A stretch of DNA of 64,000 bases from Sympetrum striolatum (Eukaryota; Arthropoda; Insecta; Odonata; Libellulidae): NCBI GenBank assembly GCA_947579665.1, contig OX388345.1:72097454-72161453 (forward strand), written 5' to 3'. The notes below the pieces were generated by a model that was not told the DNA's origin, searched no databases, and worked only from the letters and a program-made list of their open reading frames with translations. The position numbers and the translations under genes were made by a program. Every line of letters starts with the position of its first letter. The first letter of the stretch is position 1. This document shows positions 12,990-24,290 of this stretch, piece after piece.

Positions 12990-13970
12990 CTATGGAACCT
13001 TCAGAGTAATCCTCGGTTCGAAAAAATCCTCGGAAATCCGTTCTTTCCCTCTCTGCATCCCCTAATAAAACCGTATTTACAAACCCATTACGTTTGTTTG
13101 AGAAACCGAGTATTTTTCTGTGCCGAAGAGTAACGGGGCCCCGTGTTTACGAACTCAACTCGCCCCCGCCGCGATATCCGATAATTCATCGCCGATTTAT
13201 TATTTCCGGATACAATCGGAGCAAGGAGCGTAATCAAACCCGACGGAATTAACCCGATTTTTTCGCCGGGGAACTAAATCTTCGGCGAGGACAAACTCCC
13301 TTTTCCGCGCTCCATCTATCCAAACTAACGCCCGCAATCGTCGGCGTAATTAGGTTCCGAGATCAATGCGGGGATAAAAACATGTAATGGCACATTCCCC
13401 GCCTCTCCTTACCCCCTTCCTTTCCACCGACAACCAACCTCGATCCCAACCTCCACCTTTGAAGAAAAGCAAACACTAAAAACCAAGGTTCTCCGCTTAC
13501 GTCATTCATGACGCCAGCTAAAGTCCCTTTGCTGTTCTTATTCCTACGGCTGGCTAACTCCCACAGCCTCCTAAGCCCGCGCCAAGATCCCTCCCACCTC
13601 GCCCATACTTATCCCTCCTGAAACTCTCTGTATTTCCTTTATAACCCTCCTCCCCTGGGATCCCTCTGTTCTTTACTAATCCAACTCCTTTATCCTTCAA
13701 TCCCCATCCTGAAGCTTCGCTGACAGACGCTTCCTCCGCCCACGATTAGTGCACGGTTTTACCCCGAAACTGGATTAGGCTGTCCCACCTATCAAAACCC
13801 CGGCCCCGGATGATTTTCCGCCGTGAAAAAAGGAAAAAAAGCGGGAGGCAATTAATTAAAGTTTCGGGTTCGCTTCGAAGTTTCGGATGGAGAGAGAGAG
13901 AGACCAGAACGCTGACGTTAAGTAGCTCGGAGGCGAGCCCCTGCCGTGAGAGGGGTATCAAAAAGCAGTT
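12990..13970. other. CpG/ATTA-rich patch followed by a pyrimidine-rich tract
   Basis: 13000-13390 mixes CpG-rich words with TAAT/ATTA motifs, a composition seen again near 8440-8770 and 21870-22300. 13390-13750 is strongly pyrimidine-rich on the plus strand. No coding similarity on either strand. Confidence 0.35.
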
Positions 13971-14972
13971 TGGCCGTAAAAAAGACTAAAAGATGCAGCT
14001 CAGAGCGCAGATGGCTTGGAAAAGAAACCGATGATGCAAGCGAAAATCGTTTTTTCGAACTCAAATAGCTGAGAGTGCACGAAAACTGGAGGAAAATTAA
14101 GTAAGGGTATTATAAGGCACCTTTTCCAAGGGATTAAATCTCATTTTTTAAATAAAATCAATGAAATGAAAATGTTCCTTCCACAATTATATTTTATTGA
14201 CCAAGTTATGAATGTGTCGTTTCGGAGCTGATCTTACGTTTAAAGCATTAAAATTGACCACGGTAAATTATTGTAATCTATATTGTAAACAGTATAGAGG
14301 GAATTGTGAACTGTTTTTATTTCCTTCTTTACAATTTTAGCAATTAATTAAAGCCTACATAAATGTATTTTATTAAATACCGAGATCGTAATATTCTTGA
14401 AAAATATGGAAGAACATAAACTTGTGAAGGTTTCACAAAGTTTATCTCTTATCACGATGTTTTCGACCAAATCACCTGATTATGATCAATTATTCCTCAG
14501 GAACAAAGGTCGTGATTTAAGAATAAATTGTGGAGTAGTACGATCGTAAACACACAGCTTCATTCTAATACAATAAGTTTTAGTTTGTTGTGTATTCATA
14601 CTTCACGTGCCAATCGATCTAATAAATCATTCGGAAGTTTCTCTTCTGACAAAGGCATGCCTGGATGTATTATGAACCAATCAATCAAATTACATTCGTA
14701 AATGACTGGATGCAGAGGATGATTTGTTACCATCCGGGTTAATTAAAAAGCAATTAAATCGAAACAAAGTAATTGTTTCTGTCGTGATTTGACGGAGGAG
14801 CTAAATGATTCATGAGAAACTCAACCACGGGCTGAATTCTATTTAAAGATTTTGATAGACTCCCAATGTTTTCGTTTCAACGCGACATAGAGGGGTAAGG
14901 CGGATTACATCATAGCACAAGAAAAGTATTTTCGTATAGCGCGCTATAATTATGCTAAAATTGATACATTGC

Positions 14973-15013
14973 CTGAAGATGACATTGGCTTTGTCGTAGT
15001 ACAAAATATTGGA
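14973..15013 (+). repeat. Degenerate member of the hammerhead-like repeat family
   Basis: CTGAAGAT, then GAC-attggcttt-GTC, then GTAGTACAAAATATTGG. The GAC/GTC stem and spacing match the copy at 26041-26080, but GAAA is lost. Called only because of the conserved stem and flank. Confidence 0.3.
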
Positions 15014-17410
15014 CCTAACAATGTGCTTTACTAAATATGACTCTCTGAATTACAAACTATCAACCTAGATATGCAATTCTTTATTATCCGGCGAGCCTCA
15101 TGCGTACAATTAAAATTTGCGTTTAATCCGTGCGTAATTGGTTAGATCTTTCACATAAGCACGTCAAACGATTTTTTATTAACGTTCAATAGCTTGAGTA
15201 GAGAAAGAAAAATTTGAGAGTAAGTAGAAAACATTTACAATAAAGACTGATTTTTTTAACATACACTTAGCATTCAGCCAGGCAGTCAGTTTATTCGTGA
15301 AGAATAAATCAGAAATTAGTCAACATTACCCTAATACGGCCACCTGAATTTTAATAAAGGTCAAGCGGAGGTAGCAACTTAGCTACATTGTTTTCATTGT
15401 ACAATTAAGAAGCAGAAAAATTGCGGTGATATATTATTTTGGTTAAATTCATGGACACAAAATATTTCACATTGCCATAATTCTACCATTAGCATCTACA
15501 AGGATGCATTCTCCTTAATAAGACAAATCGGACCCCGACCTGAGCTTGAAACTCTGTGAATACTAGGTATAAATTCTGCTGACATTACTACTTCTTTCTT
15601 ATATATCCTACGGAACATCACACATTTCTCAAGTGAGTACAGAGATGACATAATCATTGCGATAAGCTCTCTACGATTTATTATCTGAGTAAATGTCTAA
15701 CTTTCAAGCGAGGCGAAAAGTGCGAGACCGATGCTGGAGCGTAATTAGCAGAAGAATTCAATAACGCCGATGTCGAAACATACGTTCGAGAACTTGGTCG
15801 TCGTGGCTCAAATTAAAGCGAAATTTAGCGCAGGTGTCCTCTCTCATCTTCAAAGGGGACGTCAAAGGGAAGAGGGATAAATAAAGGACGGGGAATTACA
15901 CACGTACCTCCTGAAGAATGAGGTGCTAGCAATGGCGGGCAAAGAATGGCCGAAGGCGGCGTTTGAGTGACGGCGGAGGACGCTCTGTTGCGTGAGCGGA
16001 GGGGGAGAAAGCAAATAGGGGAGGCAGAGGGACAAACGAGTATATTAGAGGACGAAATTAAGACCTTCCGAGAGGGAAGGAGTTATGAAGGAGGATGGGG
16101 TGAAGAAGGGAGAACTTCAGAAAGTCGCGATTCTGTTGCCTTCTCCGTCCACCCTCTCTGTATATCCCATCATCTATCTACCGTAATTATCATCTACTGC
16201 CATTGTAATAAATATATCAGAGAATAAGATTGTATTGCGGTATAAATGAAGAGGGGATGGTTAAGGCAAAGCAAGCGAATTTAAACAACAAAGGAATTCT
16301 AAGTTAGTTCAGTCAGCAGTCAGTTGAAGCAAGTTTCCTTGTATTTCTCTCCGCGAATTTCTAACAGCTCTGAAATTTTAACGTGGCCTCTGAATTATTT
16401 AGCGGGTTAGTCGGTTGTTTATGATAAATCAGCAAGAATACATAACGTTTAATGATGGCAAAAATCACATGCAAGGTAGGAGTTTAAATCAGAAATCAAG
16501 TTGGCATGGCACTTAAGATCACAAAAGAGACGTCAATCTCACAATTTCTCACGGAACACTTCTTGATTGTATGGAAAATTCTGGGGTTTCGCGGTTTGAG
16601 AAATCTTGCCTAGATTAATTAAAAAAGAACATTTTCTTAACTCATGAATTCTAACCGAAAAGCTAATTCCTAATTTCCTACAGAATATGCAATTTCGCTT
16701 TGGAAAATTGTAGCTACAAATAAACTTAAGTGTTATTACTTACTCGAAAGATAAACACATTTAGGGCTCTATACAAGGTCTTCCATTTTAATGTCATTGT
16801 TAATAATTGTTCACCTGTATTTCCTTTAGATATAAATAAAGAAGTCGGTTAAAAATTTCTACAGAAGAATATTCCGAGTAATATCGTGGAAAATCGGACG
16901 AATAACCACGATGGTACACAGAAGAGGATTAAGCCATTATGTAGACAAATTGCCGAGGGTTAAATATTGGGTTAAGGAAACGAGAATTGGTCTTCAAGAG
17001 TAGTTGAAAAAGGAATAGCCCAATAACCGCATGCTAGCCATTAGCTGAACGATTCTTATCGTAGGATAGGTTAGAATTAAATGTCTGAGAGTTTTCTAGC
17101 GTCGGGAAATATTTGATCACGAGAGAATTTGCAATAACATTCAATAAATTAACAATTGAAAGAGTATTAATTAGAGTAATCAAAAGGAAGAAGGGTAGCT
17201 GTGACAAAGGTTCGGGACAGGGTATTAGACTAGCTTATGGAGAAAGTAGATAAAGTCATTGTCAGCAAGCGCGATAATTAAATATTGAAGGTAACCGAGA
17301 CGACTTGATGATGCTAATGAGGCAAAGCTAAAGAAAAAGGCAAAGACGATCAAAGGAGTGTCGCGAAAAGAGGAAAGCAATACCAAAATGTTTAAAATAA
17401 TGAAAAAGTT

Positions 17411-17440
17411 AAGCGAGACCGGGACTCGAATCCTATTTTC
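17411..17440 (-). repeat. Box-B-like tRNA fragment
   Basis: On the minus strand GGATTCGAGTCCCGGTCTCGC resembles a tRNA T arm followed by an acceptor 3' strand (the GGTCTC also occurs after the head at 35360). No A box was found at the expected distance, so this is at most a SINE relic. Confidence 0.3.
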
Positions 17441-17739
17441 GGGCGGATACCCTTGTGAAAGAGAAGATAATTAACAGAAGAGAGGAATTGAAAAGAAAAG
17501 CATGGGTACCAACCACCCATAACATATACAACTAAAGACGGACAATCGTGGGGAAGGTATTTGAGTTCGTGCAACGGTATCGTCACATATTTTCACCCCC
17601 TGCTATTGGTTTTGTCATGGCGCACGTCTTAACGTTCTGAGATATCTCCGTACGTGGGAAAACTATGAACCCCACTTGAGGAAAAGTAATGAGTGGCGAT
17701 TAATCTGGCGAGGAATAGAGGCAGTCGATGATTTCTATG

Positions 17740-19080
17740 ACAAAGCACCACATTGGAGATGAGGCAGGTGAGAAGCCGCGAGAGGATGGAGAGTTCGCGG
17801 AAGTGAGGCGAAGGAAACAGCGGGGCGCGTCTGGTCTGCGAGGGATTAGAGAAAGTGGAGAGGGGGGATGTGCGGAAAATTTGAGATTCCCCGGCGAGAG
17901 TGGAAGGGTTGGCGCGTGGGCGAAAGAAATCGGCGGGGCGGTGACGCCGGAATTAAAACCGTGGACGCGTTTTAAGGAGCCGCTTCAAAAAGAGTTTCGC
18001 CCGAAAATTATCGCCGCGGACTCCGGAGGGGAGAAATGCTTTAACGGAAGAGCGCTTTTGAAGTTTCGAGAAGACGCTTCCCACCGCTCGCTCTACTGCA
18101 TTAAACGCCTGCATCCTCCTCAAAGGAGGCCCAACTTAGCCCTCTTAAGGAACCTAAATGGGCTCGTTTTTTAGCGCGGCCTTAAAAAACGGTCCAGAAA
18201 TAGGCCGGGGATAATTACGAGCCGGAAAAAAGTCCATTTCCGGAAATAAACTGAGGAGTAAAAATTTTGGAGATGACACCGAGCGGGCGAACTATGCCAA
18301 GTATTTCTGCCGTGGGTGTGAAAAACAGACTTCTAAAAAACCGAACACATGGCGGGAGCGGATGGTACTGTTTCGAGAAGACGCGCGTGACTTGGATCAG
18401 GGACCGAGCCCATGAAAGAATAATTCGAGAAAGGAGTTTTCGGAACAGAGCACGGAACGATTTGCACGGATAAAGCAAGGGAATATATGAAGAGGTTGAG
18501 AAGATTCATAGGCGTGTTGGAGCGTGTGGGTGAACGGGGGAAGTAGCTTTCTGCGTTACCATACCAACGGCGTTCCCAGGAGACGCAGACGCTGCGTGGG
18601 CGGGCGTAGAGACCTTTTTAATCCACTTTCGCCGGTTTATGGGATAGAGAAAAGGTGCGAAAAGCTGTCTGTGCCCTTCTCCGAGACTAGACGCTCGATT
18701 AGCCAGCGAAAGGGAGGATGTTTCCAGCTGGGAATCGATCCGGAACGTATGCCACATCCACAGGACGACTCTATGAGAATTTGTATATTTTTTGGGGATG
18801 AATCTAGCCCGCACTTGTCCCTCCAGAAGCACGTGGTCTCCTCGCGCACCGATTCACCGTGAGAATGCACCGCGCCGTGGCGCTCGCTCGCACCGACTGG
18901 CTTAAAAGCCTCTTTTTCTTCCGAGCGAACTGCCCCCTCGCGCCCCTCCCCTGCGAATATCTTACTCCAGACTCCGTTCGCTTGAAGAGCGCGCGGTCAC
19001 CCAAAAGAGCGCACGAAAACACTAGAGAGGGAAATGACTCGAGACGAATAACGCTTACGAGGAGGAAATGAAAAGAGTCG
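17740..19080. other. Largest CpG-rich GC patch, about 1.3 kb, no supportable gene
   Basis: The longest GC- and CpG-rich block in the window. Overlapping open frames occur on both strands (for example 17728-18174 plus, 18506-18832 minus), as expected when stops are rare. None shows a domain, splice signals in frame or codon pattern. The most GC-rich part (about 18840-19020) resembles promoter-proximal sequence in composition only. Could be an alternative promoter, an enhancer cluster or an old insertion. Confidence 0.4.
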
Positions 19081-19497
19081 ACGAGTGGAGGAAGAGAGGA
19101 GCTGGATTTAGGGGGTGAAGTGGTTGAAGGAGGCTAATATGGGAGGAAAAGAATAAGAGCTCCCTTGAATACTCATGCGGTCAATCACCACCCGCTATAA
19201 CAGACGAGGGAATAACGAATTATCACTCATATTATAAAAGAAACCTTTCCTATGTGGTCATTAAACTAATCAATGAGAAGCACCAAGAATCCGAGGAAAA
19301 GTAAGAAACATTACAGGAAAGTTTGAAAGAATTATGAGAACATAGAATAGAAAATAAATAGAATTTTTGAAAGAAATTATCGAACTACTGGTATGTGATG
19401 TATGTAATTCCTGAATGACGAGTATACAACTCTATGGTTTTATGGATGGACGTATACTTTACTCCTCACGCTCATATTCTCCTAGTTCTTTGCTTGA

Positions 19498-19687
19498 GTA
19501 TGATCTTCTAAGTTTTTAATAATTCATCGAGCATGTGCAATCGTTTTAGAATAATTCTTTCGTAACATCATCATTAATTCCTATCTCAATGGGTATGATC
19601 TTCTAATTTTGTAATAATTCATCGAGCATGTGCAATCGTTTTAGAATAACTCTTTAGTAACATAATTATTAATTCCTATCGCAATGG
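19498..19687 (+). repeat. 95-bp tandem duplication, two copies
   Basis: Copy 1 is 19498-19592 and copy 2 is 19593-19687. Both start GTATGATCTTCTAA, share an uninterrupted central block AATAATTCATCGAGCATGTG and onward, and end in CAATGG. I count only a handful of substitutions. No open frame; function unknown. Confidence 0.85.
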
Positions 19688-21869
19688 GGCGCTAGCAGCG
19701 ACTTAAACCGATCACTAGCACCCTCATCTCTGATCCTCAACGAAGTGGATAACATTCTTCACTCAAAAGAACTTTTGTCAGTTAAAATCTACCCTAAAAT
19801 TCTTCAATTCTATACAATAACTTGGTATTACATCGAGAGCGACGAAGAAAATTAAGAAATAATACAGTCTTCCACTTTAATTACTTCGTAATAAATGACA
19901 ATATTTTATCACAGTATTTTACGCAACACTTATTACTACCTGAACTGTTAAAGAAGAAAATTAAAGAGATATTCCATGGAACACCGTTCCTGAGTAATCA
20001 AGTTAACGAGAATAGCACTAATTTATACGACTTCGAATGGAAACAACAAAGGAACTGAAAAGAAGACACTTCGCTTAAGTTAAGAGGGAGCTTGATGGAT
20101 AGGATTGTTTTCTTAGGGAGAAAGAAAGCTCTTAATGCTTCCTAGAGATGATTGTTTTCCGAGAGAATTAAATTACGTCTCCAGGTCTCTACATTCGAAG
20201 CGGTCCCCAGGTAATCTTTCTCAAAAGCAGTTTACTAAAGAAATGAGTTTTTACTTTCAATGCTTTCACCGAAAGGAAGGCAAATAAACGCTCAGACTCG
20301 AAGCAATGTAATTATATTATTCTTCCACTTTTCTCTGCACTCTTCTCTTGCATTAAGCGGAAAAATTAGTCGGCTTTTACAGTAATATACTTACCAACTA
20401 ATAACTGAAGCCACTATGACAAATCCGAAGATCGGTTGTTGGTCGGAACAATTGAGCTGTAATATGAAATATGTAAAAAGATTCTCATCCTACAGTCTGA
20501 AGCATCTGAGTAACGGTCTCACGCAGCAATTCATTACGATATTTGTTGGCTTTCGCTGCACAGTTTCTAATTTACAAGCGCTTCACTTTCCGACATACAC
20601 TACATGCATACTCAATCCCTAGGTAGCTCAACCGGAGTAAAAATAAACCAATGTAGGTAATTCTAACTTCAATAATAATGTATTATAACTCCAAAAATGC
20701 GCCTGAACAAGATGAGTATTTACAAAAATACAATAGTTATATATATTGATTGTAAGTTTAGTTATATATAAACTTAATTAGAAATTAAAATAAACGTCAA
20801 TTTACCCTGAGTAAACGCAACACACAATGTTCAGATGAGTTGCTGGTTGCGTCCAAACATGAACCAGGCGTGAATGTTGAAAACCACAATTTATTGTTGT
20901 ATCACCCTCGGAGCGAAGTATTGTACGAAGAGTAGGCAAACTTATGAGTATATAAACAAGATTAATGTATTAAGTAAAAAGCGAAATGAAATTATAAAAA
21001 TAAGGAAACATTATAAGTCCAAGTTTGCCCCTGCGAGATACAGCACGGGAAGGCCACGTGCAATGCGGGTTGCGTCCCCATGTATGCCGAGGGAGCAAAA
21101 GTGGGTTCTATGGTCCACGCGAAGATATTTGCCAAGTCCATCGAACGACACATAATAGCATCCTACTTCACATACACAATGACATGCCAAGAGTTAGCGT
21201 TCTGGCGCAGCTATTTACGGGTACACCCGCATACAAGTGAAATATCATTTGTCTTCCCGTTACTCTCTAAAATGTAGCCGGGAATAATCTCTAAATACTG
21301 GTTAAAAGATATCACGAGTGTGACTTATATTCAGGGAATCAGCGGTATCCTTGTTCTTTCGCAGTAATTGGGATATTTTCTACGGGTAAATTGACAAAAT
21401 TATGGGACTGGAAAATTAACTAATGTACCAACAGATGGGAAGAAAATGTCATAATTAGAAACACTGAGTATTTTGGTACGAAAATGTATCATTTTAATGC
21501 CAATTGTCTTAATACTATTATAAATTTTGAATATAGACGATTAAATAATACTTATAATATCCAGTATAAAAGTTTTAAATTTATAGGCAAGTAATCGTGA
21601 TAATAGAAATAGTTGTGGAAACAAATCATTACTGGCGTATTTTTTAAATTGTAATCTTTTAAACTTACGAACGTTTCTCAGTTATCTGGAAAGTTTAGTT
21701 TTAAAAATTAAGGAAATTTATTATTGCAGTGGATACCTCCGGAGTAAGAATTCGTAAAAATTATAACGTAATATGCTGCCGTAATTCTTGCATGCATGAA
21801 AGACGAATTATTACTGTCGGGAATTTCACGAGTGAATTACTAGCGGAAAGCTAAACTGCAATGAATCAG

Positions 21870-22660
21870 CCACATTAAAAAGTTACCATAAACTGCCGAG
21901 GATGGAGAATTAACGCCGAATTAACTTCGCGAATTTTCCTTCCGAACTTCGCTAAGTGGTTTACAGAGAGGTAAAGAAAATTAAGATTCCGTAGAGACCA
22001 CTCCTTCCGCAATCCTTTTTTCGACAAAATATATATCCGCCGCTAGGGACGGGTTATTAATCCCAAAACCGTAATTGGCACGAGATATTAAAGCGGAGAG
22101 AGGCGAATTACGTCTAGTTCCGCGCGCGTCAACCCCTCGCGACGTCCGTCATCGATTCAGACGAAATATGCGGCAATTCGCTTTTAAAGTGGCCCTGGCG
22201 CCGTGGGTGCCCGGGTTCGATTTGTCAATTGAATCCGACGGAGGAACCGTTAAGGGAACTGCTCCATTGGGAATAAAAAAGGAAAGCTACTCGACCTGAC
22301 CTTTCCCCGCAAAAATACAATCGCCTCCCTGGTGAATAAATCTTTCTTCGCGTTTATTTTTCGCCGTTTTCTCCCCCTTCAACCGCTCTATAAAACACGC
22401 CTTCCCTAACAGAAACCTCAAGAATTTCTTACTCGGGGAATTTTCGCTTTTAAAAATTCCGAAATGTATTCATGAAAATTTCTCACGGCGCGACCTATGA
22501 AAAATTCGCCTACATGCTTATGCATCCGTAAATCCCTCCGTAAGGTAAGGCGCCAGTTTCGTGCCGTCATAGAAGGATAAAGATTAAAGACGGGCGCAAT
22601 CCACGCTAATAGCAATCCTCCCCTTTTCATCCCTTCGCTCGTATCTTGACCTTGTTTCTT
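21870..22660. other. CpG/ATTA-rich patch, no gene
   Basis: Alternates GCG-rich words with AATTA motifs. Open frames at 22075-22299 and 22418-22630 have no recognisable product. A box-B-like GGGTTCGATTTG at about 22214 lacks an A box. Confidence 0.3.
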
Positions 22661-23213
22661 GCCGCATGGAATCGCGATGCTCTTACAACGCCTTCGCTAA
22701 CGTTCCTACGTCTACGCTGAAAAAAAAGAGCTTTATTAATGAAGGAACCTTGGAGAATGAGCCGGTTCCACGTCTTTTCATCATTACTCTTATATCTTTT
22801 GAGCAGTTTGCAGCAGTAGAAGTTTTTCGAGCCTTTGAAAATAAAAGAACATCCTACGCCTTGATGAACCTTAAAGGAATTACATCGTCGAATTTTCAGC
22901 GCAAAAGAGGGAACCAAGTGTCGTTCTAAATGCATAAGTTAACGCATGAGCAGTTAATGCGTTCGTTGGATACTAGTTCGTGTCTGAGTTTGCGCAATAC
23001 ATCATCCCTAAAAGATTCATCCCGGATTATATAAAATCGAGAGTCTGGGAAGCGTGGTAGATGCAGAGGCAGGGAAGCGCATTATTTAGCATGCAGCGAA
23101 GTTATGCATACGCTGAATAGTTAAAGATATATAATCATTTTATGTAAGCGCTACAATTTTCAATGGCAATTTATATTGTCATAATCCCAAACCTGCATTA
23201 ACAGTGACATAAC

Positions 23214-23224
23214 AAAGCGTTTAA
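23214..23224 (+). repeat. Target-site duplication, left (AAAGCGTTTAA)
   Basis: Eleven bases directly left of the composite, repeated exactly at 24231-24241 directly right of it. This supports one integration event for the whole composite. Confidence 0.8.
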
Positions 23225-23250
23225 GAGGAAAAACGGACTTGAAAAAAGTC

Positions 23251-23324
23251 TGACAGGGCCGGGAATCGAACCCGGGATCTTCCTCTAACCGGGAGGCTGC
23301 CTTAACCATCTAGGCTACCCGACC
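23251..23324 (-). tRNA. tRNA-like cloverleaf, copy 1 (pseudo-tRNA, possible GGT anticodon)
   Basis: On the minus strand the 74-nt segment folds as a tRNA. The acceptor GGTCGGG/CCCTGTC has 6 of 7 positions pairable including wobbles; the D stem GCCT/AGGC is perfect; the anticodon stem has 4 of 5 pairs; the T stem CCGGG/CCCGG is perfect with loop TTCGATT. Box A is TAGCCTAGATGG and box B is GGTTCGATTCC. The anticodon loop CCGGTTA would place GGT (Thr) at 34-36, but position 33 is C instead of the near-universal U. A run of six T lies 3 nt downstream. Probably a retroposed pseudo-tRNA, transcribable by Pol III in principle. Confidence 0.65.
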
Positions 23325-23556
23325 AGAACATTTTAACAAGCCGTTTTGGGGACTTTGTGTGCAAGGGCAAGTGCAGTTTCGTCCGACTGAGCGGCATCGT
23401 CTGCGGCCATGGCCTCATCGAGGCACCGGCAACACAAAGAGGTGTGAGGAGAAACCCCCCTAAGGATAAACAAATAAGGAAAGGGTTTAGGTGACTTTGC
23501 ACATAAGGGCGTGCACCCAGGAAAATTCCCAAGGAAAAACGGACTTGAAAAAAGTC

Positions 23557-23630
23557 TGACAGGGCCGGGAATCGAACCCGGGATCTTCCTCTAACCGGGA
23601 GGCTGCCTTAACCATCTAGGCTACCCGACC
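23557..23630 (-). tRNA. tRNA-like cloverleaf, copy 2
   Basis: Identical to copy 1 and exactly 306 bp further on, in the second direct unit, with the same A box, B box, C33 and downstream T6. It is evidence of unit duplication, not an independent tRNA gene. Confidence 0.65.
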
Positions 23631-24075
23631 AGAACATTTTAACAAGCCGTTTTGGGGACTTTGTGTGCAAGGGCAAGTGCAGTTTCGTCCGACTGAGCGG
23701 CATCGTCTGCGGCCATGGCCTCATCGAGGCACCGGCAACACAAAGAGGTGTGAGGAGAAACCCCCCTAAGGATAAACAAATAAGGAAAGGGTTTAGGTGA
23801 CTTTGCACATAAGGGCGTGCACCCAGGAAAATTCCCAAGGAAAAACGGACTTCAAGTCCGTTTTTCCTTGGGAATTTTCCTGGGTGCACGCCCTTATGTG
23901 CAAAGTCACCTAAACCCTTTCCTTATTTGTTTATCCTTAGGGGGGTTTCTCCTCACACCTCTTTGTGTTGCCGGTGCCTCGATGAGGCCATGGCCGCAGA
24001 CGATGCCGCTCAGTCGGACGAAACTGCACTTGCCCTTGCACACAAAGTCCCCAAAACGGCTTGTTAAAATGTTCT

Positions 24076-24149
24076 GGTCGGGTAGCCTAGATGGTTAAGG
24101 CAGCCTCCCGGTTAGAGGAAGATCCCGGGTTCGATTCCCGGCCCTGTCA
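24076..24149 (+). tRNA. tRNA-like cloverleaf, copy 3 (inverted)
   Basis: The mirror image of copy 2 about position 23853, now on the plus strand, followed by TTTTTT at 24153-24158. It keeps all Pol III signals. Convergent or divergent transcription with copies 1 and 2 could yield complementary RNA from the arms, but the T6 should stop Pol III after about 80 nt. Confidence 0.65.
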
Positions 24150-24230
24150 GACTTTTTTCAAGTCCGTTTTTCCTTGGGAATTTTCCTGGGTGCACGCCCT
24201 TATGTGCAAAGTCACCTAAACCCTTTCCTT

Positions 24231-24241
24231 AAAGCGTTTAA
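24231..24241 (+). repeat. Target-site duplication, right (AAAGCGTTTAA)
   Basis: Matches 23214-23224 exactly. It abuts the truncated body (ending CCCTTTCCTT) of the inverted unit. Confidence 0.8.
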
Positions 24242-24290
24242 CTTAAAAAAAACCCAAGGGGATTTCATTGTCCTGCTAACATTCAAAATC

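Larger units (their letters stand above)
11681..17410. other. No gene recognised outside the listed repeats and patches
   Basis: Mostly AT-rich. A short (GA)n run lies at about 13893-13905, and a GC-richer, purine-rich patch at 15700-16150 has an 86-codon frame of no known family. I see no exon-like sequence. Confidence 0.35.
23225..24230. mobile_element. Composite insertion: two direct and one inverted copy of a tRNA-like 306-bp unit
   Basis: A 306-bp unit starts at 23227 and repeats at 23533 with no difference seen; a third start at 23839 runs straight into an inverted copy. The right part, from 23853 to 24230, is the reverse complement of the left part. The whole block is flanked by the 11-bp direct repeat AAAGCGTTTAA (23214-23224 and 24231-24241), as expected for a target-site duplication from one integration event. 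Each unit has a tRNA-like head followed by T6 and a body without meaningful coding; the 93-residue frames inside it are identical by repetition, not selection. Near-absence of divergence implies a recent origin. Retrotransposition with template switching or twin priming would explain inversion plus duplication; an assembly fold-back is less likely given the flanking repeat. Confidence 0.85.
23476..24230. repeat. Perfect 755-bp palindrome with 1-nt centre
   Basis: The two arms, 23476-23852 and 23854-24230, are reverse complements around a single C at 23853 (local sequence GGACTTCAAGTCC). Each arm contains one complete tRNA-like head plus body. I compared the arms segment by segment and saw no mismatch. 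Such a structure can extrude as a cruciform and is normally unstable in cells and in cloning. Confidence 0.85.

Noticed and set aside
18725..18760. Box-B-like GGATCGATTCCC (minus)
   Set aside because: The matching A box and stems are missing; may be chance.
22200..22225. GGGTTCGATTTG resembling a T arm
   Set aside because: No complementary T stem and no A box upstream.
23302..24098. Identical 93-codon frames in the tRNA-like units
   Set aside because: They read through a tRNA-like head or its body and are identical only because the DNA is repeated.
23251..24149. Genuine, translation-competent tRNA-Thr genes
   Set aside because: C at position 33, a mismatch in the acceptor stem, and location inside a mobile composite argue for a pseudo-tRNA.
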